From contig JAUXCV010000119.1 in assembly GCA_030618675.1 (NCBI GenBank), positions 1-5,642 of the forward strand: a stretch of DNA of 5,642 nt. The letters run 5' to 3'. A program made the position numbers and the translations under genes. Source of the DNA: Acidimicrobiia bacterium. GTDB lineage: Bacteria; Actinomycetota; Acidimicrobiia; Spongiisociales; UBA5794. Of the stretch, positions 1 to 4,975 are shown in pieces (position 1 is the stretch's first letter; the number at the start of each line of letters is the position of its first letter). The notes below the pieces were generated by a model. It saw nothing but the letters and a program-made list of their open reading frames with translations, did no database searches and had not been told where the DNA came from.

Positions 1-1721
1 TCGAGAATGGGAAGCTCTGGCTTCTCCAGACTCGCGACGGAAAACGGACCGCACAGGCTGCCGTCCGGATCGCCGTCGACATGGTTGAAGAGGGCATGAT
101 CAGTACGGACGAGGCGCTCATGCGCGTCACTCCCGATCACGTCGACTTCTTCCTGCACCCACAGTTCAACGCCGACTCGAAAGCAGCGGCAGCCGCAGCG
201 GATCGACAGATCGCTCTCGGTCTCAACGTCTCTCCCGGTGCTGCAGTAGGCATGGTCGCGTTCGATCCCGATCTTGCCGAGGAGTGGGCGAAGGAGGGCA
301 AAGACGTGATCCTCGGCCGGCCCGAGACCAAGCCGGACGACGTTCACGGCATGCTCGCCGCCAACGGCATCGTCACGACGAGGGGCGGTCGGACGAGCCA
401 CGCTGCACTCGTCGCTCGCCAGTTCGGAAAGCCGGCCGTTGTCGGTGCGTCTGAGCTCGACATCGATCTTCAGGCGCGGACGATGAGCGTCGGCGACGTC
501 GTCGTCAATGAGGGCGATTGGCTTTCAGTGGATGGAACCACGGGTGAAGTGTTCGTGGGCATGGTTGAGACCAAAGTCCCCGACATCGACGATCCATGGC
601 TCACGAAGCTCCTCGGCTGGGCCGACGACCGTCGGGTGCTCGACGTGTGGGCCAACGCCGATTATCCGTCCGATGCAGAGCGTGCCCGCTCATACGGAGC
701 CAGAGGGATCGGTCTCTGCCGCACAGAGCACATGTTCTTCGAACCGGAGCGGCTCCCCGTTGTCCAGCGTATGATCCTCGCCGATGAGCAGGAAGAGCGA
801 GAGGAACTAACGTTCTCCCTGCTCCCCTACCAGCGGGAGGACTTCGCCGGACTGTTCCGGGCGATGGACGGCTACCCGGTCGTCATCCGACTCATCGATC
901 CGCCGCTCCACGAGTTCCTCCCCGGATGGGATGAGCTTGTCATGGAGATCGCCGACCTCAGGATCAAGCTGGACAAGACGACGGAACACGGCGAGATGGA
1001 CGTCATCAACGCTGAGATCGCCGAGAAGTCGGAGATGCTCGATCGGGTCGAGTCCCTGCGGGAACAGAACCCGATGCTTGGCTTGCGTGGCGTGCGTCTG
1101 GGCATCCTGCGTCCCGAGATGACACGGATGCAGGTTCGGGCGATCTTCGAGGCTGCCTGCCTGGTGACCCGCGAGGGTATCGACGTGCACCCCGAGATCA
1201 TGATCCCGCTGACCAGTCACGTGAACGAACTGGAGCGCCAGCGCACCGTCCTCGAGAAAGAGGCCAAGGAAGTCATGGCCGAGCAGGACATCGAGATCGA
1301 CTACAAGTTCGGCACGATGATCGAGATCCCGAGGGCAGCGCTCACGGCCGATCAGATCGCCGAGTACGCCGAGTTCATCTCGTTCGGTACGAACGACTTG
1401 ACGCAGATGACGTACGGCATCAGCCGTGACGATGCCGAGGGCGGGTTCCTCATCGACTACGTGTCGCAGGGGATCCTCGCCGACAACCCGTTCTTCACGA
1501 TCGACCGTGACGGCGTTGGCCAACTCATGGGCATCGCCCTCGAGAAGGCGAAGTCCGCCCGTCCGGGGATCGAGGCAGGGATCTGTGGCGAGCACGGCGG
1601 CGAGCCACGCTCGATCGCCCTCTGCCACGAGCTTGGCTTGAACTACGTCAGTTGCTCCCCGTTCCGGGTCCCGGTGGCGAGATTGGCGGCCGCGCAGGCT
1701 GCGATTGTTGGTGGCAAGTAG
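1..1721 (+). CDS. ppdK: Pyruvate, phosphate dikinase, C-terminal part (5' end outside window)
   Basis: This enzyme interconverts pyruvate, ATP and phosphate with PEP, AMP and diphosphate in the cytoplasm. The reading frame is open to the window edge (first whole codon at 3, reading ENGKLWLLQTRDGKRTA), so the ATG at 81 is internal. About 572 residues are visible. The family is usually near 880, so most of the N-terminal ATP-grasp domain lies outside. Visible in order: the end of the nucleotide-binding domain; the swivelling phosphohistidine domain with GGRTSHAALVAR (catalytic His about visible residue 133, codon 399-401); and the PEP/pyruvate TIM barrel. In the barrel the family's active-site positions are kept: Arg in GLCRTEHMFF, Arg in MLGLRGVRLGI, Glu in MIEIPRA, Asn-Asp in FGTNDLTQ, and Cys in GICGEHGG (codon 1584-1586). 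RLIDPPLHEFLP is typical of PPDK rather than PEP synthase or PTS enzyme I. No frameshift is seen. The TAG stop sits inside the first partial unit of an octamer repeat. Confidence 0.97.
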   Translation, partial: ENGKLWLLQTRDGKRTAQAAVRIAVDMVEEGMISTDEALMRVTPDHVDFFLHPQFNADSKAAAAAADRQIALGLNVSPGAAVGMVAFDPDLAEEWAKEGKDVILGRPETKPDDVHGMLAANGIVTTRGGRTSHAALVARQFGKPAVVGASELDIDLQARTMSVGDVVVNEGDWLSVDGTTGEVFVGMVETKVPDIDDPWLTKLLGWADDRRVLDVWANADYPSDAERARSYGARGIGLCRTEHMFFEPERLPVVQRMILADEQEEREELTFSLLPYQREDFAGLFRAMDGYPVVIRLIDPPLHEFLPGWDELVMEIADLRIKLDKTTEHGEMDVINAEIAEKSEMLDRVESLREQNPMLGLRGVRLGILRPEMTRMQVRAIFEAACLVTREGIDVHPEIMIPLTSHVNELERQRTVLEKEAKEVMAEQDIEIDYKFGTMIEIPRAALTADQIAEYAEFISFGTNDLTQMTYGISRDDAEGGFLIDYVSQGILADNPFFTIDRDGVGQLMGIALEKAKSARPGIEAGICGEHGGEPRSIALCHELGLNYVSCSPFRVPVARLAAAQAAIVGGK

Positions 1722-1745
1722 CTGAGTAGCTGAGTAGCTGAGTAA
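1717..1745. repeat. Octamer tandem repeat (CTGAGTAG), about 3.6 copies
   Basis: A partial unit AGTAG (1717-1721, containing the ppdK stop) is followed by CTGAGTAG at 1722-1729 and 1730-1737 and CTGAGTAA at 1738-1745. The same unit recurs at 5383-5435, also directly after a + strand stop codon. The + strand has stop codons in all three frames and the - strand has none. Function is unknown. Confidence 0.95.
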
Positions 1746-1746
1746 G

Positions 1747-1776
1747 GCGTCCCCTCGGGTCTTTCCGGGGGGACGC
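1747..1776. terminator. Hairpin terminator between convergent genes
   Basis: A 12-bp stem pairs 1747-1758 with 1765-1776: GCGTCCCC against GGGGACGC, extended inward by one U-G wobble and three G-C pairs, with a six-base loop GTCTTT. It lies 25 nt after the ppdK stop and 59 nt beyond the stop of the - strand DUF2752 gene, so it could end transcripts from both sides. Neither flank has a proper T-tract (TTCG follows on the + strand), so it is a hairpin-type rather than a classical intrinsic terminator. Confidence 0.72.
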
Positions 1777-1780
1777 TTCG

Positions 1781-1801
1781 CTGTCTGCTGTCTGCTGTCT
1801 G
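1781..1801. repeat. Heptamer tandem repeat (CTGTCTG), 3 copies
   Basis: Three exact copies of CTGTCTG lie at 1781-1787, 1788-1794 and 1795-1801, just after the hairpin. The unit resembles the CTGACTG heptamer at 5501-5547, one base different (T for A at position 4). Confidence 0.9.
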
Positions 1802-1835
1802 TCAATGGCCACCGCTGAGACGTCCCGCGTGATAG

Positions 1836-2240
1836 TTACACCGGCGGCGTTGTCCCGGCGATCAGACGGGCGATCCACACGATGACCAACAGCGCTGCCG
1901 TTCCACCGATAACAACGTCGACCCAGCGACGGTGGCGCCAGCGGATCCACCCGGCCTGGTGTGCGGCCCAGATCGTCCACGCGCCGAGCAGTTCGGCAAC
2001 CAAGAGCAGGATGAGTGGGTGGTATCGAAGCGCCTCGATCAGGTTTCCCCGGATGAGGTGACCGGCCGCCCTCGTCATCCCGCATCCGGGGCAGGCAACC
2101 CCGGTGCAGGTGGCGAAACCGCAGATCGTTGGGCTTCCATCGGAAGGTGCGATCGTGGCCAGAGTGATGGCCGCGACGAACGGAATCGCCAGGAGCGATC
2201 GCTTCCCAAGTTGGGAGACCGTCGTCGAGGCTGCGATCAC
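1836..2240 (-). CDS. DUF2752 small membrane protein
   Basis: 134 aa. The signature is a cysteine-rich segment of about residues 40-57: C40, C45, then CPGCGMTRA with C50 and C53. This is the hallmark of DUF2752, a family of bacterial membrane proteins of unknown biochemical function. Hydrophobic segments at about 15-33, 72-92 and 108-128 suggest three membrane spans, with the Cys cluster between the first and second and a basic stretch (IRWRHRRW) before the third. The frame stays open to 2417, but that extension is low-complexity Arg/His shadow of the DUF4190 gene. I place the start at the GTG at 2240-2238, which overlaps the upstream TGA as GTGA and implies translational coupling; there is no clear Shine-Dalgarno. 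The four cysteines could bind a metal or be redox-active (inference). Both genes of this pair encode small membrane proteins. Confidence 0.88.
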   Translation of the reverse strand: MIAASTTVSQLGKRSLLAIPFVAAITLATIAPSDGSPTICGFATCTGVACPGCGMTRAAGHLIRGNLIEALRYHPLILLLVAELLGAWTIWAAHQAGWIRWRHRRWVDVVIGGTAALLVIVWIARLIAGTTPPV

Positions 2241-2515
2241 GAAGTGCCGGCGGCGATGATCGCGAAGACCGCTATCACCGCAAAGAACGCGATTCCGACG
2301 ATCAAGAGGACGGTGGCGATGATCCCGAGGATCTTTCCGGCCTGTGCCGTGCCGCGGTTCTCCGGTGCGCGTTGCCCGGCATCGATAGCGGCAAGCTCCT
2401 TGTTCCCCATGACCCACGCGAAGGGGCCGAGGATCTGGCAGAGCACGAGGCCGAGGATCCCGAGAACGAGGACCGTCGTTGCCTGGCTGTCTTCCTGGTA
2501 GTACTGATCAGTCAT
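2237..2515 (-). CDS. DUF4190 small membrane protein
   Basis: 92 aa starting MTDQYYQEDSQATTVLVLGI. It has a short polar N-terminus, a first hydrophobic helix at about residues 13-36 (LVLGILGLVLCQILGPFAWVMG), a polar loop at about 37-58 (NKELAAIDAGQRAPENRGTA) and a second helix at about 60-89. This is the DUF4190 pattern of two spans joined by a loop carrying a Gly-Lys/Glu motif after helix one. Function is unknown. It is the first gene of a two-gene - strand operon with DUF2752 (GTGA overlap). The frame is open upstream to 2878, but that stretch runs through the divergent spacer and the HTH gene and is not protein-like, so the ATG at 2515-2513 is preferred. There is no Shine-Dalgarno before it, and a -10-like CATACT ends six bases before the ATG, so the mRNA may be leaderless. 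Confidence 0.87.
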   Translation of the reverse strand: MTDQYYQEDSQATTVLVLGILGLVLCQILGPFAWVMGNKELAAIDAGQRAPENRGTAQAGKILGIIATVLLIVGIAFFAVIAVFAIIAAGTS

Positions 2516-2521
2516 GGGTTC

Positions 2522-2527
2522 AGTATG
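2522..2527 (-). promoter_or_regulatory. Candidate -10 of a leaderless promoter for DUF4190-DUF2752
   Basis: On the - strand the sequence before the start codon reads CATACT-GAACCC-ATG. CATACT matches the TATAAT consensus at four of six positions, and its spacing would start transcription at the A of the ATG, as in leaderless actinobacterial genes. No convincing -35 is seen at 16-18 bp. This is weak evidence resting mainly on spacing and on the absence of a Shine-Dalgarno. Confidence 0.35.
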
Positions 2528-2560
2528 CCGAATCCGGTCGAATAGCGCCACTCCCACACT

Positions 2561-2674
2561 CGCGTACCCAGGGTTCGTAGCGTCGTATGCGCGGCCGACA
2601 GCCCGCGGTTCGCGAGGCGTCTCATTCCGCGGGCTCACGGCACCATATAGAGCGCTATGAACCCTGGGTATGCG
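2561..2674. repeat. 114-bp imperfect palindrome with 22-bp arms, between divergent genes
   Basis: The left arm (2561-2582) is the reverse complement of the right arm (2653-2674) except at two positions, and both exceptions are G-T pairs (2564/2671 and 2577/2658). A + strand RNA would therefore pair along all 22 positions. Nested inside are GCCG/CGGC (2594-2597 with 2638-2641) and a perfect 9-bp stem AGCCCGCGG/CCGCGGGCT (2600-2608 with 2627-2635), closing on an 18-base loop. Each arm also contains a short dyad: ACCC-A-GGGT centred at 2570 and ACCC-T-GGGT centred at 2665. It lies between the start codons of the DUF4190 and HTH genes. It could be a regulatory site pair, a structured RNA or a miniature mobile element; no transposase is present, and a target-site duplication is not obvious. 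Confidence 0.9.
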
Positions 2675-2747
2675 GGGGGTGGGTGGTCGCATTCGGATGG
2701 GACCCCTACGCTGAGCGGTCAAGATTGCCGAGGGATCATCAACAGGG

Positions 2748-2776
2748 TGGACTCCGGGCGCGGAGTGGAGTAGAAC
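2748..2776 (+). promoter_or_regulatory. Candidate promoter of the HTH gene
   Basis: A -35-like TGGACT (2748-2753, four of six to TTGACA) is separated by 17 bp from a -10-like TAGAAC (2771-2776), which ends six bases before the ATG at 2783. Transcription would start at or next to the start codon, giving a leaderless mRNA. The only purine-rich stretch, GGAGTGGAG at 2762-2770, ends 12 nt before the ATG and is too far for a good ribosome-binding site. Confidence 0.38.
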
Positions 2777-2782
2777 GGTCAC

Positions 2783-2998
2783 ATGGATCACATCAAGGTC
2801 GACATTCAGAAGGAGTGGCTCTCGGTCGCGGATATCTGCGAGTACATGGACGTGTCTACGTTCGTCGTAACCAGTCAACTGAGGTCCGGCGGGCTTCCGG
2901 CCGTCAAGTTCGGCAGGGAGTGGCGCGTCGCACGGCAGGATTTCGAAGACTGGATCAACGCACAGCGCGTCGACACCGCCACCAGGACCGACGCGTGA
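2783..2998 (+). CDS. Excisionase/MerR-type helix-turn-helix DNA-binding protein
   Basis: 71 aa, a single winged-HTH domain of the kind annotated as HTH_17 or excisionase-family DNA-binding. Residues 11-58 carry the pattern WLSVADICEYMDVS, then a second helix FVVTSQLRSG, then the wing LPAVKFGREWRVARQDFEDWI. The WLSV start and the xGxxWRxxxxDxxxWI wing are the usual signature. The C-terminal 13 residues are a polar tail (QRVDTATRTDA). Such proteins serve as recombination directionality factors in mobile elements or as small stand-alone regulators. No integrase or phage gene is seen here, so a regulator is more likely (inference). It is not clearly BldC. It is transcribed divergently from DUF4190 and sits next to the 114-bp palindrome, which makes those dyads candidate operators for it. 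Confidence 0.87.
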   Translation: MDHIKVDIQKEWLSVADICEYMDVSTFVVTSQLRSGGLPAVKFGREWRVARQDFEDWINAQRVDTATRTDA

Positions 2999-3099
2999 TC
3001 AGGCGTCGCGGTAGATCGTTCGTGTGGAGTGCCTGCGGTTTGGCATTCTGAGAAGGAGAACCTCGACTCTATCCGCCCGGTGGTCGCGGGAGTAGCCTC

Positions 3100-3114
3100 G
3101 GTGTCGTCGACACC
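3100..3114. promoter_or_regulatory. Perfect 15-bp dyad just before the eRF1-like gene's ribosome-binding site
   Basis: GGTGTCG-T-CGACACC is a perfect 7-1-7 palindrome ending one base before the AGGAGG Shine-Dalgarno of the 3127 gene. A TAGCCT hexamer (3093-3098), which fits the actinobacterial TANNNT -10 pattern, abuts it on the left, though no -35 is evident. It could be a repressor operator overlapping a start site, or an RNA hairpin that limits access to the Shine-Dalgarno. Confidence 0.5.
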
Positions 3115-3115
3115 C

Positions 3116-3121
3116 AGGAGG
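3116..3121 (+). promoter_or_regulatory. Strong Shine-Dalgarno fixing a GTG start
   Basis: AGGAGG lies five bases before the GTG at 3127. It matches the anti-Shine-Dalgarno core fully and settles the start of the eRF1-like gene, which has no suitable ATG nearby. Confidence 0.85.
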
Positions 3122-3126
3122 TCAAG

Positions 3127-4281
3127 GTGCTGGATCAGGCTCAGATCGATCGGCTCAAGCGAACCGATGCCGGGGGATTCCCCGTGCTTTCGGTGTACGT
3201 GAACCTGCAACCGGGACCCGTGTCGTTGCGGAACCTCCCCGCTCGAATCAAGGACCTTCTCGCTCAAGTAGAAGCTTCGTCGGAATCCCTCTCACGATCA
3301 GAGCGACTCTCGATCAGGGAAGACGTCCATGCGCTGTCGCGCGACATCGGGCGATTCGGTCCGGACCTTGGTCACGGGGTTGCGGTCTTCCGCTCTTCCG
3401 GTGCGGGAATCGACGAGCAGTTCGCGCTTCCCGGACCGGTCAGGGATCGGGCAATCGTCGAATCCACTCCATACCTCCGGCCCCTGGAAGCCATGATCGA
3501 GCACTATCAGCGGTACTGCGTGGCAGTTGTCGGTCGGCGTTTCGGATCCATCTTCCGGTTCTCCATGGACCAACTCGACACCTGGGAAGAGATGCGCGAC
3601 GAGGAGATCCGCAAGGCGAACTACGGCGGTTTCTCCGGATACGAAGAGCAGCGTGTAAGGGCACGAGCGGACGAGATGGCGGCCCGGCACTATCGACACG
3701 TCGCCGGGCGACTCGCCGAATTGAAGCGATCCGACGGCGGATTCGACCTCCTCATGGTTGGCGGATCCGACTCCCACGTCGCCGGACTTCTCGAGGCGCT
3801 TTCTCCGGACGTCGCCGATCTGTCGGCAGGCACGTTCACGATCGACCCGGGGACGATGACACCATCAACGGTGCTCGAGCATGCCCGTCGAGTTGCGGCC
3901 GAGTGGGAGGTGCAGGAAGAGAGCCGACTTGTTGCCGACCTCTTCGATGCGGCGGCGTCCGGAGGGACGGCGGTTCTCGGTCTCGATCAGGCATGCGAGG
4001 CGGTCAATCGCCGCGCAGTGGAAGTGCTCTACGTCCAGGCGGGGCAGATCACTCCGGGATCTGTCTGTGCCGACTGCGAACGCGTGACCTGCGAGACGGG
4101 GACGGTGTGCTCGGCCTGCGGGGGGTCGCTCCGCGGGGTGCCCGACGTCGTCGACCATCTGAGTGAGTCGGTGCGAGGCGCGGGCGGTCGGGTGCGACAC
4201 ATCCTGAATGACGGTCCTCTGGCAGAGGTCGAAGCCGGTGCCTCGCTGCGCTACGCGGTCGCGATGGTCGATCCGACCTGA
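3127..4281 (+). CDS. eRF1/Vms1-like bacterial release-factor-family (baeRF-type) protein
   Basis: 384 aa, GTG start with a strong Shine-Dalgarno. The three-part layout matches bacterial relatives of archaeal/eukaryotic release factor 1. Residues about 1-125 form an N-domain with FPVLSVYVNLQPG. Residues about 126-260 form a middle domain with VAVVGRRFGSIFRF, then the GGQ-loop region ANYGGFSGYEEQRVRARADE followed by HYRHVAGRL, much like the basic helix after GGQ in eRF1. Residues about 262-384 form an L7Ae-like C-domain (GGTAVLGLDQACEAVNRRAVEVLYVQ) interrupted by a four-cysteine zinc ribbon (C314, C317, C328, C331, plus C322). Relatives such as Vms1/ANKZF1 cleave peptidyl-tRNA on stalled ribosomes, and a similar rescue or hibernation role is inferred. 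The loop reads GGF, not GGQ, and the nearest Gln is Q175, so catalysis is uncertain. It probably leads an operon with the MocA-like gene 37 bp downstream. The assignment to this superfamily is solid; the exact baeRF subfamily is not. Confidence 0.84.
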   Translation: MLDQAQIDRLKRTDAGGFPVLSVYVNLQPGPVSLRNLPARIKDLLAQVEASSESLSRSERLSIREDVHALSRDIGRFGPDLGHGVAVFRSSGAGIDEQFALPGPVRDRAIVESTPYLRPLEAMIEHYQRYCVAVVGRRFGSIFRFSMDQLDTWEEMRDEEIRKANYGGFSGYEEQRVRARADEMAARHYRHVAGRLAELKRSDGGFDLLMVGGSDSHVAGLLEALSPDVADLSAGTFTIDPGTMTPSTVLEHARRVAAEWEVQEESRLVADLFDAAASGGTAVLGLDQACEAVNRRAVEVLYVQAGQITPGSVCADCERVTCETGTVCSACGGSLRGVPDVVDHLSESVRGAGGRVRHILNDGPLAEVEAGASLRYAVAMVDPT

Positions 4282-4307
4282 CCTGAGGTACCGTTACCGA
4301 CCCATCG

Positions 4308-4314
4308 AAGGAGG
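4308..4314 (+). promoter_or_regulatory. Strong Shine-Dalgarno fixing a GTG start
   Basis: AAGGAGG lies four bases before the GTG at 4319. It rules out the longer in-frame start at 4208, which would overlap the upstream gene by 74 bp and add 37 residues unlike the family. Confidence 0.85.
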
Positions 4315-4318
4315 AACC

Positions 4319-4894
4319 GTGCCACGGACCGTCGCTGTGGTTCTAGCGAATGACCCGGGATCGGGTTTCACCGGATCGAAGTATCTGAGCGACGTCGGTG
4401 GTATCACGCTCATCGACCGATCGCTTGCAGATGCGTCCGTGTGGCCGGTCGACGAGGTGGTCGTCGTGCTCGGTCCCGAGGCTGAAGATATCGCCGCCAC
4501 CCTGGGATCCTGGGATGCGGTCGTCGTCATCGATCCGGAGTGGGAAGAGGGGTCGGCTGCTTCGCTGCGTGTTGGCCTCGACGTCGTCATGCGAGGCCCG
4601 GCAACTGATCTCGTTGTTATCGCTCACGCCGATCAGCCCGGAGTCCCAGCGAGGGACATCTCCGCTCTCTTGGAAGCAACCGACGATGCAGCCGCGGTGG
4701 TTCCGAAATACCGGTATCGGCGTGGATTCCCGATTGTGCTCGGCAGAGAGGCGTGGGAACACCTACTCGGTCTGGAGGGCGATGTCGACCTCCTCGGACT
4801 CCTGGAGAGTCATCCCGAAGGCGTTGCGGAGGTGTGGTTCGATCATCTTGAGGCGCCACGCATCCGGCACCCGGAGGACTTCACCGATCGATGA
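4319..4894 (+). CDS. MocA/MobA-like NTP transferase domain protein
   Basis: 191 aa with a Rossmann-type nucleotidyltransferase fold. Features in order: the N-terminal nucleotide-binding strand and loop VAVVLANDPGSGFTGSK (residues 5-21); VDEVVVVLG (44-52); EEGSAASLRVGL (76-87), equivalent to the 'GxxSSLxxGL' segment of MocA; DLVVIAHADQPGV (97-109), with the metal-binding Asp and 'DQP' typical of MocA; and PKYRYRRGFPIVLG with a LxGDxD segment (129-160). The family includes molybdenum-cofactor cytidylyltransferases and other sugar or cofactor nucleotidyltransferases. The loop deviates from the usual LAAGxGSRFGGxK: the first Gly is Asp, the Arg is Gly16, and the usual 'GHP' is GFP. The substrate cannot be named, and no molybdenum-enzyme genes are in the window. 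It follows the eRF1-like gene by 37 bp, probably on the same transcript. Confidence 0.8.
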   Translation: MPRTVAVVLANDPGSGFTGSKYLSDVGGITLIDRSLADASVWPVDEVVVVLGPEAEDIAATLGSWDAVVVIDPEWEEGSAASLRVGLDVVMRGPATDLVVIAHADQPGVPARDISALLEATDDAAAVVPKYRYRRGFPIVLGREAWEHLLGLEGDVDLLGLLESHPEGVAEVWFDHLEAPRIRHPEDFTDR

Positions 4895-4905
4895 TGCCGG
4901 TCGCA

Positions 4906-4935
4906 TGGACCGGGGGTTCGACCATCCGGTAGGAT
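4906..4935 (+). promoter_or_regulatory. Candidate promoter of the DUF4332 gene
   Basis: TGGACC (4906-4911) and TAGGAT (4930-4935) are separated by 18 bp and resemble the candidate pair upstream of the HTH gene. A transcript would begin near 4942 and have a leader of about 34 nt with AGAGGGG as Shine-Dalgarno. The -10 is flanked by a 6-bp inverted repeat, GGTTCG (4915-4920) and CGAACC (4939-4944). A short hairpin CCGGTC/GACCGG (4897-4902 with 4908-4913) follows the upstream stop. Each element is weak alone. Confidence 0.35.
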
Positions 4936-4975
4936 TGCCGAACCGAGATCTAAGAGTGAACAGAGGGGACACGCA

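Noticed and set aside
807..1805. 332-codon open frame on the - strand
   Set aside because: It lies almost wholly antisense to ppdK, which has clear conserved motifs. The product has no recognisable domain and is rich in Arg, His, Asp and Leu, as expected of a GC-rich shadow, and the stop-free - strand of the repeats extends its N-terminus.
2241..2417. Longer start for DUF2752
   Set aside because: The extra 59 residues are an Arg/His/Asp-rich shadow of the DUF4190 gene; the GTGA overlap start is more sensible.
2674..2686. G-rich tract as a G-quadruplex
   Set aside because: It has a six-G run, a three-G run and a final GG only, so a three-tier quadruplex cannot form within the tract; a two-tier form is too weak to claim.
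2516..2878. Upstream extension of the DUF4190 frame (121 codons)
   Set aside because: It runs through the palindromic spacer and antisense to the HTH gene's 5' end, is not protein-like, and DUF4190 starts naturally at the ATG at 2515.
2561..2998. Integrated element with attachment site and excisionase
   Set aside because: The HTH protein resembles excisionases, but no integrase, tRNA gene, direct-repeat att pair or phage gene is visible.
2995..3051. 18-codon ORF (GTG start) overlapping the HTH stop as GTGA
   Set aside because: The overlap imitates translational coupling, but the peptide VIRRRGRSFVWSACGLAF has no recognisable signal or family and a frame this short is expected by chance.
3040..3068. 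TTGGCA with TCGACT as a promoter for the eRF1-like gene
   Set aside because: The -35 is reasonable, but the -10 matches only three of six positions and lacks the conserved second-position A.
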